DNA of 64,000 nucleotides from Bacteroidota bacterium (GTDB lineage Bacteria > Bacteroidota > Ignavibacteria > UBA10030), in the NCBI GenBank assembly GCA_025454835.1, contig JALONQ010000003.1:1-64000 (forward strand), written 5' to 3'. How positions within the stretch are numbered: the first letter of the stretch is position 1; each line of letters starts with the position of its first letter. Positions 17,946-27,059 of this stretch are shown here, piece after piece. The position numbers and the translations under genes are program-made. The notes under the pieces are model-generated. The model was not told the origin of the DNA and ran no database searches. It saw only the letters and a list, made by a program, of their open reading frames with translations.

Positions 17946-19451
17946 GTGACACCGCACATCCACGAGCGGTTCCTGCAACGCATCTGGGACCGCCAGTTCC
18001 TGCATTCCACATCCCTGCATACCGCCGACGGCCGTCCGGTCGTCGTCGAACACGCCGGCGTTCTGAACACCGACGCCGGTCCCGATGTCCGCCGCGCGCG
18101 CATCCGTATCGGCGACACGGTGTACTCCGGCGACGTCGAGATCCATCGGACGATGGGCGAATGGTGGCGCCACCGCCACCACGAAGATCCGGCGTACAAC
18201 GGCGTGATCCTGCATGTCATCCTCGAGCGTCCCGCTCCGCATGAGCGTGCCACGACGCGCAGCGGACGCGATCTCCCCCTCCTCGTGCTGGGCGACTTTC
18301 TTCCCGATCCTGTTCGTGTTTTGTGGGAACGGGCGATCTTGGACGATCACGCGGGTGCACCGGGAGCGATCCGCTGTTCCCGAGTCAACCGCGAGGTCCC
18401 GCTCGATATCATCCTGCCATGGCTGGAACATCTCGCCCGCGAGCGTTTGGAGGTCAAGATGCGTCGGTTCGAGGAACGTCTTCGCGACCTTGCCATCCGT
18501 CGCAAGATGACGATGCGCGAGCGACCGCCGGAATGGGGAGAGATCCCGGAGGAGGATTCTCCCGACCGTATTCCGCCGCCAGAGCCCGAACTTCGCGTTT
18601 CTGACCTGTCAGAGCGTTCCTTGTGGGACCAGGTGCTGTACGAGGGGATGATGGAAGGGCTCGGCTACAGCAAGAACCGGCGTCCGTTCATCCGGCTCAG
18701 CCAGCATCTAACGCTGGAGGTGCTGTGGCCGACCTCCGGCGATGCTGTGTTGACGGAAGCGTGGCTTTTCGGCGTCGCCGGGCTCTTGCCGGCAAGGGGC
18801 ACACCGATGTCCGAAGAAGCCGCCGCGTACGTCGACTTCCTTCGTGCGGCCTGGGAATCGCTGTCGACGCGTTACCGGGGCGAACGGCTTTCGCCCGTTG
18901 CGTGGGTCCTCTCCCCTACCCGTCCGGCCAACGCACCCACCTTACGCCTCGTGGCCGCGCGCGATCTTGTGCGCAAGATCTTGCACCTCGACCTGTTCCG
19001 GTCCCTCATGCTCACGGTGGCGGCCGATGCCGGGCCGGCGGCGACGCGCGCCACGTTGCACCGCCTTCTCGAACCCGAACCGGGCCCATTTTGGGAACGG
19101 CGCGTCTCCTTCACGCGCACGGCGCGAACCTTTGTCTCCGCGCTCGGCTTTTCGCGCCGGGACGAGCTTGTCATCAATACGGTCCTGCCGTTGGCGTGGC
19201 TGTATGCACGCGTCTTCCGTCGCCCGGCCGTGCGGGAGGGTGTCGGGCGTCTGTTGGCCTGGTACCCGCCGAGCGCGACCAACACCCTGACGGCGCGGAT
19301 GGAGCGGCAGTTCGTCCGGAAACGGTTCCGCATGGCAAATGCCCAGACCCAGCAAGCGCTCGTGCAACTCTACAAGTACTATTGTGAGGATGAGCGATGT
19401 AACGAGTGCGCGGTGGGAAGATATCTCTGGGGAGAACGGAAAGAGGAGTGA
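17946..19451 (+). CDS. DUF2851 family protein
   Basis: This 501-residue cytosolic protein belongs to a family common in Bacteroidota and of unknown function. The typical start is 'HIHERFLQRIWDRQFL' with 'VVEHAGVLNTDAGPDVRRARI' and 'VEIHRTMGEWWRH'. The middle has 'QVLYEGMMEGLGYSKNR'. The C-terminus has a cysteine motif, 'YCEDERCNECAVGRYL', that could bind a metal. The GTG at 17946 follows GAGGGGG at good spacing and starts where the family starts. The frame is open to 17871 through a repeat. Confidence 0.85.
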   Translation: MTPHIHERFLQRIWDRQFLHSTSLHTADGRPVVVEHAGVLNTDAGPDVRRARIRIGDTVYSGDVEIHRTMGEWWRHRHHEDPAYNGVILHVILERPAPHERATTRSGRDLPLLVLGDFLPDPVRVLWERAILDDHAGAPGAIRCSRVNREVPLDIILPWLEHLARERLEVKMRRFEERLRDLAIRRKMTMRERPPEWGEIPEEDSPDRIPPPEPELRVSDLSERSLWDQVLYEGMMEGLGYSKNRRPFIRLSQHLTLEVLWPTSGDAVLTEAWLFGVAGLLPARGTPMSEEAAAYVDFLRAAWESLSTRYRGERLSPVAWVLSPTRPANAPTLRLVAARDLVRKILHLDLFRSLMLTVAADAGPAATRATLHRLLEPEPGPFWERRVSFTRTARTFVSALGFSRRDELVINTVLPLAWLYARVFRRPAVREGVGRLLAWYPPSATNTLTARMERQFVRKRFRMANAQTQQALVQLYKYYCEDERCNECAVGRYLWGERKEE

Positions 19452-19471
19452 AGGAGGGCGGAACGAGAAAA

Positions 19472-19520
19472 ATGAATTAGAGTAATGGAGAATTGGAGTA
19501 GCGGGGAATCGGAGTGGCGG
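19472..19520. repeat. GGAGAATTGGAGTAGCGGGG word repeat
   Basis: Quasi-tandem AATGGAGAATTGGAGTAG and GGGGAATCGGAGTGG words lie between the convergent DUF2851 gene and the GH43-like fragment. The vocabulary is shared with the GGAGAATGGAGT array at 32253-32300. Confidence 0.6.
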
Positions 19521-19581
19521 CGTGCAGCAGAGCTTACGGGGGACCGATGGAATATGCGATGAACCGGAGTATCAACCGCGG

Positions 19582-19824
19582 CTACATGAAGCTGGACGCA
19601 TGGAATCGGGCGCAAGGTTTTCCCGTTGCCTGGCGCATCGCAGAATCGATGCCATTGCGGCCCGACTTCACGTGGTGGTAGATTCCGTCATGCAGCGTGA
19701 CCCACGGGTCTTGCGAGGGATGATGCAACCGCGGTGTCGGGGCGGCTGGGCGTTGCGCGAAGGCAGACGGTGGCAGAATGGCGCTGAAGCTCAGGGACAG
19801 GAACGTCTTCACGAAGATCCGCAT
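19582..19824 (-). pseudogene. truncated exported protein starting like a GH43 glycosidase
   Basis: An 80-codon frame starts 22 bases after the stop of the sialate-esterase-like gene. It has a clear signal peptide ('MRIFVKTFLSLSFSAILPPS', then AFAQ), a proline-rich linker and 'DPWVTLHDGIYHHV'. The last stretch resembles the first blade of family 43 glycoside hydrolases (DPWhhxxDGxYY). After that the reading frame loses resemblance to any enzyme and stops at 19582. I read it as the surviving 5' end of a carbohydrase gene. A short genuine exported peptide cannot be excluded. Confidence 0.42.
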
Positions 19825-19846
19825 GACGTGTCTTCGGGAAAACGGC

Positions 19847-21403
19847 TTAGGGGGGGCCGAACGCAACCTCTTTCCAAGAATCGGTTCGGAAGGGTGAGGC
19901 CGGTAACCCTGCGAGGTTCAACAACGACGCATCCGGGTTCTCGGCCCAGGCGTAGCGGACGGCGGCAGGACGGGTAAGGTCATCACGCCAGACGGCGACC
20001 TCGTTTCCCTCGATGCGTGCCCGTGCTGGACGGAACACGCGGTCTTCTCCGGCGATCAGAAATCCACTGAGCTCCGGACCGGTCCGCCCTTGCAGGCCGC
20101 CGCCAAGTTCCGTGAAGGTGACCCGGATGCGCGAGCCTTCGTGCCGGAAACCTGCGAACAGCGGGCCGGATGCGACCACGTGGTTCCGGCCGTACGTATG
20201 ATGCAGCGCAAGACGCGCAAGACGTTCGCCGACCGGTCGCTTCACCCGTGGATGCAGGTCCATCGGATCGCCGACGTCGATGGTGACGGCCATGCCGGTG
20301 TGCGGGAGCGATAGTGCCGCCAACTGTGCGTCACGCAGGTCGGGCCAGCCTTCTTTGCCCAGATCGAGGTTCCGTTCCAGATTCGGAAGCTGGACAAAGT
20401 AGAATGGAAGCGTGCTGTCCTTCCATGCGTCGCGCCAACTGCGGATGAGCGCGGGGAACAGGCTCCGATACTGCGTCGACCGAGTCGCGTTCGATTCGCC
20501 CTGATACCAGATGACTCCGCGGATCGTCGACGACAGCCACGGGTGGATCATCGCATTCCATTCGCCGGAGGGAGTGTCGCGGTTGCCCGGTCCCCGCGGT
20601 GGGGCGGGTCGGGCCGGAGGCGCTCGACGGGCGGCGATGGCTTCTGCCGAGTCCTTCAACCATTTGGCATCGATTTCGGGCTTGCGGCGCTGGTACTCGG
20701 CCATGCGCTCGGGATACAGGCGCAAGTTCTCCTTCCATCTCTCGAGAATCGAACCAAAGGCCGTGTCACGTTCCAACGCTTGCCCTGACATCCATCCTTC
20801 TGCCGCCGTTCCGCCCCATGAGGAATGGATGATGCCGACCGGAATGCGTAGCGAATCGCGCAGCACCCGGCCGAACCAATAGGCGACGGCGCTGAATCGA
20901 CCCGTCGCTTTGTCGCCCGACTTCGCCCACGACGCGGCTCCATCCTTCTGCGGCTCTTCGGAAAGCGCTCGAGGTATGGTGCACAGACGGAACAGACTGT
21001 CCGCTTCCGACACGATCGCCTCCTCGCCTTCCGCCGAACGGTCCCGTCGAAATTCCATATTCGACTGCCCGGACGCCAGCCAGACCTCGCCGAGGTAGAT
21101 GTCCGTGCGACGGTGATCGGAAGATCCTGCGATGATCAACTCGTACGGCCCACCGGCGGCCATGGGAGCCAACGTGACCATCCACGCACTGTCGGCTGCG
21201 GGGACGGCCGATACGCTCTGACCGGCCAACAACACACGCACACCGGTTCCGGGGGCATCCCATCCCCACACATTTATGGGACGGTCGCGTTGCAGGACCA
21301 TGTGATCACCAAAGATACCGGCGAGACGCGGCTGGGCGCTTACCAACTCCGAGAAGAGGACGAAGGCAAGAAGGGGTAGCCACAAAGAACACAGAGACCA
21401 CAA
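19847..21403 (-). CDS. sialate O-acetylesterase-like SGNH esterase, exported
   Basis: This protein of about 518 residues belongs to the 9-O-acetylesterase family that removes acetyl groups from sugars. Block I is 'EVWLASGQSNMEF' with the nucleophile serine. Further blocks are 'GIIHSSWGGTAAEGWMS', 'GVIWYQGESNA' and the catalytic 'DVGDPMDLHPRVKRPVGERL' with Asp and His. The C-terminus is beta-rich. The N-terminus is unusual: the open frame runs to 21574 through word repeats, and the signal peptide core ('LWSLCSLWLPLLAFVLFSEL') is itself encoded by a CTTTGTGGTCTCTGTG repeat. No ATG is suitable; TTG at 21403 or 21385 is proposed. It may de-acetylate polysaccharide for the nearby lyases. Confidence 0.82.
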   Translation of the reverse strand: MWSLCSLWLPLLAFVLFSELVSAQPRLAGIFGDHMVLQRDRPINVWGWDAPGTGVRVLLAGQSVSAVPAADSAWMVTLAPMAAGGPYELIIAGSSDHRRTDIYLGEVWLASGQSNMEFRRDRSAEGEEAIVSEADSLFRLCTIPRALSEEPQKDGAASWAKSGDKATGRFSAVAYWFGRVLRDSLRIPVGIIHSSWGGTAAEGWMSGQALERDTAFGSILERWKENLRLYPERMAEYQRRKPEIDAKWLKDSAEAIAARRAPPARPAPPRGPGNRDTPSGEWNAMIHPWLSSTIRGVIWYQGESNATRSTQYRSLFPALIRSWRDAWKDSTLPFYFVQLPNLERNLDLGKEGWPDLRDAQLAALSLPHTGMAVTIDVGDPMDLHPRVKRPVGERLARLALHHTYGRNHVVASGPLFAGFRHEGSRIRVTFTELGGGLQGRTGPELSGFLIAGEDRVFRPARARIEGNEVAVWRDDLTRPAAVRYAWAENPDASLLNLAGLPASPFRTDSWKEVAFGPP

Positions 21404-21582
21404 AGAGAAGGAACGTTTCGTGTCTCTTGCTCTTTTCGATCTATGCCACGAAGTGGCTGGATTGACTTCCAAAGATGTTAGCCGCACAGAACGCAAAGAA
21501 CACAAGGTCCTGTGCCGTCTCGTGGAGGTGTGAAATGCTGTTCTTTGTGTTCCTTTGTGATCTTTGTGGCTCATTTCTTCAG
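21375..21582. repeat. ACAAAGAACACAGAGACCAC / CTTTGTGTTCCTTTGTG word cluster, three blocks
   Basis: Block one (21379-21410) encodes the esterase signal peptide core on the minus strand. Block two (21478-21512) is GCACAGAACGCAAAGAAC-like. Block three (21540-21580) is the inverted form TTCTTTGTGTTCCTTTGTG. Block three directly abuts the TGA of the 21571-22797 gene. Confidence 0.78.
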
Positions 21583-22797
21583 TTCAAATTCATCATGCGT
21601 TCGGCCCGTCGGCGTGATCGCCCGATACTGCAGCGTCGAGCCGTCAATGCGAATCGTCTGGTACAACTGCACCCCTTCGGCCATTTTTGCCATGATCGGC
21701 TCATACTGTCGATTCAGCGGATACATCTTCGGTCCCGATGAAGAGACGATGTACACTGTGCCCGGTTCGTTCGGCGAAACGACCTTGCCGTCGGCGAGTT
21801 TATGTGAGCGGCTGTATGTGTGGTCGTGGCCCTGGAGGACAAGATCAACGTGATGCTTGTCGAACACCCCCAGAAAGGCGTCACGTGATCTCCGGTTGTC
21901 GCGCCCGCCTCCGGACGAATACATCGGATGGTGAAATGCCATGATCGTCCATGTTCCGCGGCGATGCGTCAGCACAGAGTCCATCCACGCAGCCTGTTCT
22001 TCAAGCTTGGTGTTGCTGTTGATCATCACCAACCGCGCACCTTGATAGTCGACGACGTACGATGTCTCCTCCAGGCCGGGAGGTCCGTTCTCGGGAAGCG
22101 TGAACTGGGTGCGCCAGAGCGGCAATTCGTTGTTGTGGATCCGAGCGCCGGCCAGCAGGATGGTGCCGTAGTCGTGGTTGCCCGGCACCATGATGCTCGG
22201 CATCGTGGCGTTGATGAACCCAGCCGCATCGAACCACTTGTTCCAGAGGTCATCCGTGGGCGTCGTCGTCAGGTCGCCGACAAACAGCCAGAAACGCGCG
22301 TCGCAGGCACCCCGATACGCCTCGCGGAATATTCGGGAAACATGGGTACGGATGTCGTTCTGCGGGTCGCCCAGGAAAACGAAGGTGAACGGCTCGGGCC
22401 GCTCTGCCGCCGTGCGGAATTGGTTCCATTCGCTCCACGCGCCCTTGGCGCCGACTCGATAGGCATACACGGTCGCAGGCCGAAGATTCGTCAGAACGGC
22501 GGAGTACCACGTCGCCTCTGGTCCGTCTTTGTTCTTCCACGGCGTGATCGACGCAGGAACCGAACGGGTCTGGTCCTTGAAGGTGGGACCGTCGGTCGCT
22601 TCGGTGTACTCAACGACGGCGTCGCGGACCTTATCGAGCGTACGCCACGTGGCGGCCATGCTGGTGGCGGGAGTCTCCGTCAGGTTCAACATGATCCGAT
22701 GTGGCGCGTCTTTCTCAACCTTGATCTGGGCGAACAACAGAGTGGGAACGAGCAGGGCGGCGATCAACTCGTGCCGGTGTGCGTGTCGATGGTTCAT
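21571..22797 (-). CDS. purple-acid-phosphatase-like metallophosphoesterase, exported
   Basis: This 408-residue exported protein has a short signal ('LIAALLVPTLLFAQ'), an N-terminal fibronectin-III-like domain (residues about 25-135) with 'LTNLRPATVYAYRVG', and a calcineurin-like phosphatase domain. Metal ligands are seen in 'FVFLGDPQND', 'FVGDLTTTPTDDLW', 'VPGNHDYGT', 'MAFHHPMYSSGG' and 'LQGHDHTYSRS'. This order is that of purple acid phosphatases, which hydrolyse phosphomonoesters in the periplasm or outside. It lies upstream of the esterase gene; the gap is repeat sequence. The link to alginate use, if any, is unknown. Confidence 0.88.
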   Translation of the reverse strand: MNHRHAHRHELIAALLVPTLLFAQIKVEKDAPHRIMLNLTETPATSMAATWRTLDKVRDAVVEYTEATDGPTFKDQTRSVPASITPWKNKDGPEATWYSAVLTNLRPATVYAYRVGAKGAWSEWNQFRTAAERPEPFTFVFLGDPQNDIRTHVSRIFREAYRGACDARFWLFVGDLTTTPTDDLWNKWFDAAGFINATMPSIMVPGNHDYGTILLAGARIHNNELPLWRTQFTLPENGPPGLEETSYVVDYQGARLVMINSNTKLEEQAAWMDSVLTHRRGTWTIMAFHHPMYSSGGGRDNRRSRDAFLGVFDKHHVDLVLQGHDHTYSRSHKLADGKVVSPNEPGTVYIVSSSGPKMYPLNRQYEPIMAKMAEGVQLYQTIRIDGSTLQYRAITPTGRTHDEFELKK

Positions 22798-22864
22798 GGT
22801 AACATCCCGATGGGCATTGAGAAAGGACTCCTTACCCCCATCGACGGTGAGGGGCTAAATAGAA

Positions 22865-22945
22865 AATGAAGGATGCCTTCGCGTCTCTGCGTCCCTGCCT
22901 GCCTCGCATTGCACGTTGAACCGGCAGGCAGGTTCGCGGTGATCT
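22865..22945. repeat. CCTGCCTGCC / CCGGCAGGCAGG inverted repeat after kdgK
   Basis: Arms at 22894-22903 (CCTGCCTGCC) and 22921-22932 (CCGGCAGGCAGG) enclose about 17 bases. A GCGTCTCTGCGTCC word lies to the left. Directly after the kdgK TAA on the minus strand comes AAGAAGATCACCGC, which also follows the gntR stop at 48642. Confidence 0.65.
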
Positions 22946-22948
22946 TCT

Positions 22949-23980
22949 TTAGCGCTGCACGCGCCCCGAGCCGCCCCCCTTCAGCAACTCTTCCACCTCT
23001 GCCACGCTCACGTGGTTGAAGTCGCCGGGAATGGTGTGCTTGAGGCACGATGCGGCCACAGCGAAATCGAGCGCGGATTGCGTCGGCATCTCTTTAGTGA
23101 GCCCATAGATGAGCCCGGCCCCGAACGAATCGCCCCCGCCAACGCGGTCGACAATGCGGATGCTGTACTTTCGGCTTTCTGTGAATTGCTTTCCATCCCA
23201 CGCGACGGCGGACCAATTATTGTCGGAGGCCGAAAGGCTCTCGCGCAGCGTGATCGCTACGAGCTTCAGCGATGAAAATCGTTTCATCAGCTGATCGGCG
23301 ACCGACCGGTACTTGTCGGCTTCGACCTTGCCGGCGTGAACGTCGGAGCCCTCGGCTTTGATGCCGAAGACCATCTCGGCGTCTTCCTCGTTCGCGATCA
23401 GGACGTCGACGTGAGCGCAGACCTTCGACATCACGTCGCCCGCCTTCTCGCGTGACCAGAGCTTCTTTCGAAAATTGAGGTCGCAGCTCACGGTGGCGCC
23501 TGCCGCTCGAGCGGCTTGGACCGCCTCGATCGTTGTATCGGCCGCCAAAGCGCTCAGCGCGGGCGTGATACCGGTGACATGAAACCATGCTGCGCCGTTC
23601 AAGACATCCTTCCATGGGATCATACCCGGCTTGACGCCGGCGATCGCCGCACCCCCCCGGTCGTAGATGACCTTGGACGGACGCTGTGATGCGCCACTCT
23701 CAAGAAAGTAGATCCCGATCCGGTCGCCGCTGCGGACGATATGCTGCGTATCCACACCATAGCGCCGGAGCGCGTTGAGGGCTGCATCGCCGATCTCGTG
23801 CTTCGGCAGGACCGTCACGAAGCGCGCATCGAGGCCGAAGTGAGCCAGCGAAACGGCGACATTCGCCTCACCGCCACCGAAGGTGGCTTCAAGCGAGGAG
23901 GTTTGGACAAACCGCTGGAATCCGGGAGTGGCGAGCCGAAGCATCAATTCGCCGAAGGAGATGATCTTAGGAGAGCTCAT
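22949..23980 (-). CDS. kdgK: 2-keto-3-deoxygluconate (KDG) kinase, PfkB family
   Basis: This 343-residue ribokinase-fold enzyme phosphorylates KDG to KDPG. The N-terminal 'IISFGELMLRLATPGFQRF' and 'ATFGGGEANVAVSLAHFG' are KdgK-like. The C-terminal PfkB signature is 'DRVGGGDSFGAGLIYGL' with the catalytic aspartate. 'VSCDLNFRKKLWS' is the usual central block. It is the penultimate step of the alginate/uronate route in this window, feeding the Eda at 28955-29914. Six perfect heptamers lie 11-52 bases upstream of its ATG in the probable 5' leader, and no Shine-Dalgarno is visible. Confidence 0.9.
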   Translation of the reverse strand: MSSPKIISFGELMLRLATPGFQRFVQTSSLEATFGGGEANVAVSLAHFGLDARFVTVLPKHEIGDAALNALRRYGVDTQHIVRSGDRIGIYFLESGASQRPSKVIYDRGGAAIAGVKPGMIPWKDVLNGAAWFHVTGITPALSALAADTTIEAVQAARAAGATVSCDLNFRKKLWSREKAGDVMSKVCAHVDVLIANEEDAEMVFGIKAEGSDVHAGKVEADKYRSVADQLMKRFSSLKLVAITLRESLSASDNNWSAVAWDGKQFTESRKYSIRIVDRVGGGDSFGAGLIYGLTKEMPTQSALDFAVAASCLKHTIPGDFNHVSVAEVEELLKGGGSGRVQR

Positions 23981-23990
23981 GGGTTAAACG

Positions 23991-24032
23991 GTGAACGGTG
24001 AACGGTGAACGGTGAACGGTGAACGGTGAACG
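23991..24032. repeat. heptamer array, GTGAACG x6, just upstream of kdgK
   Basis: Six perfect tandem 7-base copies lie between the kdgK start (23980) and the next gene upstream. On the coding strand it reads CGTTCAC repeated. The same heptamer type occurs upstream of kdgF. Confidence 0.92.
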
Positions 24033-24083
24033 AGACGCGGGGGGCAGGATGTTCTCCCACCCCCCAGTCTCAATGTGCTTCAG

Positions 24084-24144
24084 TCTTATATCTTACATCT
24101 TATATCTCACATCTTACATCTTCTATCTTACATCCTACCTCTTG
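24084..24144. repeat. ATCTTAC(ATCTTAT) quasi-tandem array
   Basis: Words such as TATCTTACATCTTATATC and CATCTTACATCTTC repeat with a period of about 8-10 bases. They lie just downstream of the T9SS protein stop at 24155. The same words recur at 33810-33830 and 33943-33985. Confidence 0.8.
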
Positions 24145-24154
24145 CGTCTCCTCG

Positions 24155-25768
24155 CTATTTCATCAGAACCATCTTCTGCATCTCCATCCGCGAGCCGCTT
24201 TCAAGGCGATATAGATACACGCCCGAGGGCATGGCCCGGCCGGTCGCATCCTTGCCGTTCCACGTCGCGACATGCGTTCCCGCCTCGCGGACGCCGTCGA
24301 CGATGGTCGTCACCATCTGGCCTAGAAGCGAGTAGACCTTCAGCGTGGCCTTGCCCGTCTGCGGCATGGTGAAGCGAATCTCCGTCGAGGGGTTGAACGG
24401 GTTCGGGTAGTTCTGCTGCAGCGAAAACTCCTGCGGCGTGGCGTCGATCTGCTCGACCGACGTGCCGGAGTACACGAGCGAGTTCTCAGTCGTACCAGTC
24501 ACACGCGCGAGGGCGATGTAGAGCGAGGCCCCACCAATGTTGGCCCGAGCGACCACGGAATCACTGACGATGAACGCCGCAGTATCCAGCCGAGTCGTGT
24601 GGGGGAGGAGCGTCGGACCCACGTTCTTCCACACGAGGGGAGACGTCGTGTCCACCAGCGCGACCTGCAGATTCGCGTTACCCGCCGCGACGCCGTCGTT
24701 GCCCTTGTACTTGAGCCAGTATCCGATCATGACGTTGTACGCCGTCGCACCGGTATTCGCCGCCTTACCCACATCGACCTTGAAGTACCGGTTCGCCGCG
24801 ACCTTGTCGATGCCCGTGCCCAGTGTCGGCGTTACCGTCGTCGAGTTCCCGGCGACCGCCGTCACTTTCACATAGTGTCCGGTCGCGTTTGAGGGGGCAT
24901 TGAACCGCAACGTCACCGGCCGGAAGCCGAACTCGTCGCCGACGGGATACTCCTTCGAGGTAACGCCGCCGCCGTTGTTGATGCCGCGGCCGACCCCGCC
25001 GATGACATACGAACTCTCGCTGTAGCCCCGGAACGTCGTGCCGTCCGTCCAGACTGTGATCAGCGATCCAAGCTTTGCTTCGACGAGCCCCGATTCGAAG
25101 TAGACGAAGGGATTGACATGCGCCGCCGAGCTGTTCGAACCGCCATAGGTGAAGATATCATTGTTGAGGATGACGCGCGCTCCGCCGGTCTTTCGGAACG
25201 TGATGCCGGCAAACTCGTTGGTCGAGGTCGCGACATAACCGCCGCACGTGACCGTGCTGTTCGTCGAACCCACAAAGATGACGCGCACGTTGTGCTTGGT
25301 CGATCCCGCCGAGCCGGTGCTGAGGTCGAACACGCCGTTGCTGGTGAAGTTGCTCGAGAGGTACAACGTATCGACGATCTCGTTCGGGGTGTTCGCAACA
25401 TCAGGATTGTCCCACGTGCTGCTGGAGATCGCGAGAGCGCTGCTGGCATGGATCACGAGATCACCCGTGATCGTCATGATGACAGGCCTGGTGCCGTTCA
25501 GCCGGAGGCGTGATGCGGCCCCAGTGGCTTCGCCCACGGTGAGACTCGCGACGGCAAAACTCGTGTCCACGCCGACCGAATCTCCGGCCGCGATGACCAC
25601 CTGGCTTGTCGGACCTGGCTTGACGCCGCCGACCCAGGTGGAATCGCTGCTCCACAATCCCTTCTTGCCGGACGACGTGATCTGCTGTGCGGCCGCCGGC
25701 GCCGTGAGCAACAGCGTCACCGCCAACAGCAGGCAGCCCGCGCTGAGAGCGTAGCGAAGTGTTTTCAT
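24155..25768 (-). CDS. T9SS-secreted beta-rich protein of unknown function
   Basis: This 537-residue protein is preceded by GGAGGAG and has a signal peptide ('LLLAVTLLLTAPAAAQQ'). The N-terminal part ('GLWSSDSTWVGGVKPGPTSQ') resembles G8-like or right-handed-helix beginnings, with repeated 'VTCGG', 'ILNNDIFTYGGSN' strand-turn units to about 330. A beta-sandwich region follows. The last 85 residues are a type A sorting tail: 'NYPNPFNPSTEIRFTMP', 'KVYSLLGQMV' and 'SGVYLYRLESG'. It should be secreted by the type IX system and either released or attached. Its place just downstream of two alginate lyase genes suggests a role at the polymer surface (inference). The frame upstream of the chosen ATG is overlap with the lyase gene. 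Confidence 0.82.
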   Translation of the reverse strand: MKTLRYALSAGCLLLAVTLLLTAPAAAQQITSSGKKGLWSSDSTWVGGVKPGPTSQVVIAAGDSVGVDTSFAVASLTVGEATGAASRLRLNGTRPVIMTITGDLVIHASSALAISSSTWDNPDVANTPNEIVDTLYLSSNFTSNGVFDLSTGSAGSTKHNVRVIFVGSTNSTVTCGGYVATSTNEFAGITFRKTGGARVILNNDIFTYGGSNSSAAHVNPFVYFESGLVEAKLGSLITVWTDGTTFRGYSESSYVIGGVGRGINNGGGVTSKEYPVGDEFGFRPVTLRFNAPSNATGHYVKVTAVAGNSTTVTPTLGTGIDKVAANRYFKVDVGKAANTGATAYNVMIGYWLKYKGNDGVAAGNANLQVALVDTTSPLVWKNVGPTLLPHTTRLDTAAFIVSDSVVARANIGGASLYIALARVTGTTENSLVYSGTSVEQIDATPQEFSLQQNYPNPFNPSTEIRFTMPQTGKATLKVYSLLGQMVTTIVDGVREAGTHVATWNGKDATGRAMPSGVYLYRLESGSRMEMQKMVLMK

Positions 25769-25835
25769 GATGCTCCTCCGAAGAATGGTAAGGGGGGTGG
25801 TGATGGTGGATTGATACATCGATCGTTGGCGGTCT

Positions 25836-27059
25836 TCATGGGACCACGGGTGCGACCCCGTACCACAGAAGGTCGCGGTGGGCGATGAACTTCGCATCGC
25901 CAAGCGCCAAGGCTTCCGCAAGGTACTTCCGTTCCTGCGTCAATGCATAGATACGTACAAGCAGCAGCGCCATCGAAGATTTTTGCACGCCGTCCAGGTC
26001 GTCGTGCGGCCAGGCTTTCTCGCCCCGGGCAAACGGCAGCAGATAGTCGACAGCCGCCCGGATACGTTGTCCTTCTGGTGTCGCTGGCGCCCACAGGTCC
26101 ACCCCAATGCGTCGGGCCTGCAACGCCAACCGTGCGTGCGCTTCGAGATTGAAAACCGAGTAGTGGAATGGACGCGTTCGGGCCAATTCCTTCGGCTGAG
26201 ATCCATCGGGCTCGATCTGCGAGAGGATCCTCTTGGCGCCGGCCTCCTGCATTAACCGGCGGGCGACCTCCGTTCTCCCGGAGTATAACGCCGCCGGGAT
26301 CACGTGGACGTCATACCAGGTGCCATGGTTGTTCGGAGAATCACTTTCATCTTTTCCGTTGTCGCTCTCCGTCAACCACGTGACGTACCTGGAGAACCAC
26401 GCTCGCAGTGCTGTATCGTCTTCCGCCGTCCACGATCTCGACCCGCGGAGCATGCCGACGGCATCAATGACGAGCGCCGTGTGGCGGCCGTCGAGCACGC
26501 CCGGACCGCGTCCATTGCTGCGGCCTGGAACCGCCTGCGAGTACTGCAGGTTGGGGTTCATGCCTTTGCTATCGTCGAGGAACCATGTGCGGATGAGCTT
26601 GGTCGCATGTCGGGCATACATCTCGTCACCCGAGAAGAAGTACGCAAGGCTGAGCGGCACCACCGCCGACACCACCGTTCCGAACAACTCCTGATCGGGA
26701 TACTTTTTCACCTCGGGATTTGTCTCGCCATCCCGGCGAATATAGGGCAGCCCATCGGGCTTCGACGGATCGGGCCACCAGTAGCGTGACAAGCTCATGT
26801 AATCGCGCTTGTCGCCGCTGGGAGGTGTGGCGTCCTTTTCTGTTACGGAGACCGGATCGACATCCATCGCTTTCTCGGCGTCGCGCAGCAGCTTCCTGTA
26901 CGCCGGCTTGAACGGCGACGAAGTCGATTGGAGCGACGACTTCACACGAAGCAACGTGAACGGATCGATGCTGTACACTTCGAGCGTGTTCGACTGCGCG
27001 AACGCGATCGAAGCGGTCATCGCCGCAGAGACAAACCATGCCAGATGATGTCGGGTCAT
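25836..27059 (-). CDS. alginate lyase family protein (PF05426 type, PL5/PL38-like)
   Basis: This 407-residue exported protein has the signal 'HHLAWFVSAAMTASIAFAQ'. The (alpha/alpha) barrel blocks of PF05426 lyases are visible: 'SRYWWPDPSKPDGLPYIRRD', 'NPNLQYSQAVPGRSNGRGPG', 'DGRHTALVIDAVGMLRG', 'ESDSPNNHGTWYDVHVIPAA' and 'RTRPFHYSVFNLEAHARL'. The conserved NNHG(T/S)W and following histidine-tyrosine residues are the likely active site. Members cleave alginate or glucuronan by beta-elimination. Its ATG overlaps the PL6 stop by four bases (ATGA), so the two lyases are made together. It lacks a T9SS tail, suggesting a periplasmic site. Confidence 0.85.
   Translation of the reverse strand: MTRHHLAWFVSAAMTASIAFAQSNTLEVYSIDPFTLLRVKSSLQSTSSPFKPAYRKLLRDAEKAMDVDPVSVTEKDATPPSGDKRDYMSLSRYWWPDPSKPDGLPYIRRDGETNPEVKKYPDQELFGTVVSAVVPLSLAYFFSGDEMYARHATKLIRTWFLDDSKGMNPNLQYSQAVPGRSNGRGPGVLDGRHTALVIDAVGMLRGSRSWTAEDDTALRAWFSRYVTWLTESDNGKDESDSPNNHGTWYDVHVIPAALYSGRTEVARRLMQEAGAKRILSQIEPDGSQPKELARTRPFHYSVFNLEAHARLALQARRIGVDLWAPATPEGQRIRAAVDYLLPFARGEKAWPHDDLDGVQKSSMALLLVRIYALTQERKYLAEALALGDAKFIAHRDLLWYGVAPVVP

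Noticed and set aside
16128-18431. A 767-codon minus-strand frame opposite pyrF, the DUF3108 gene and the DUF2851 gene
   Set aside because: It crosses three plus-strand genes and their repeats, and has no start context or domain. Shadow frame.
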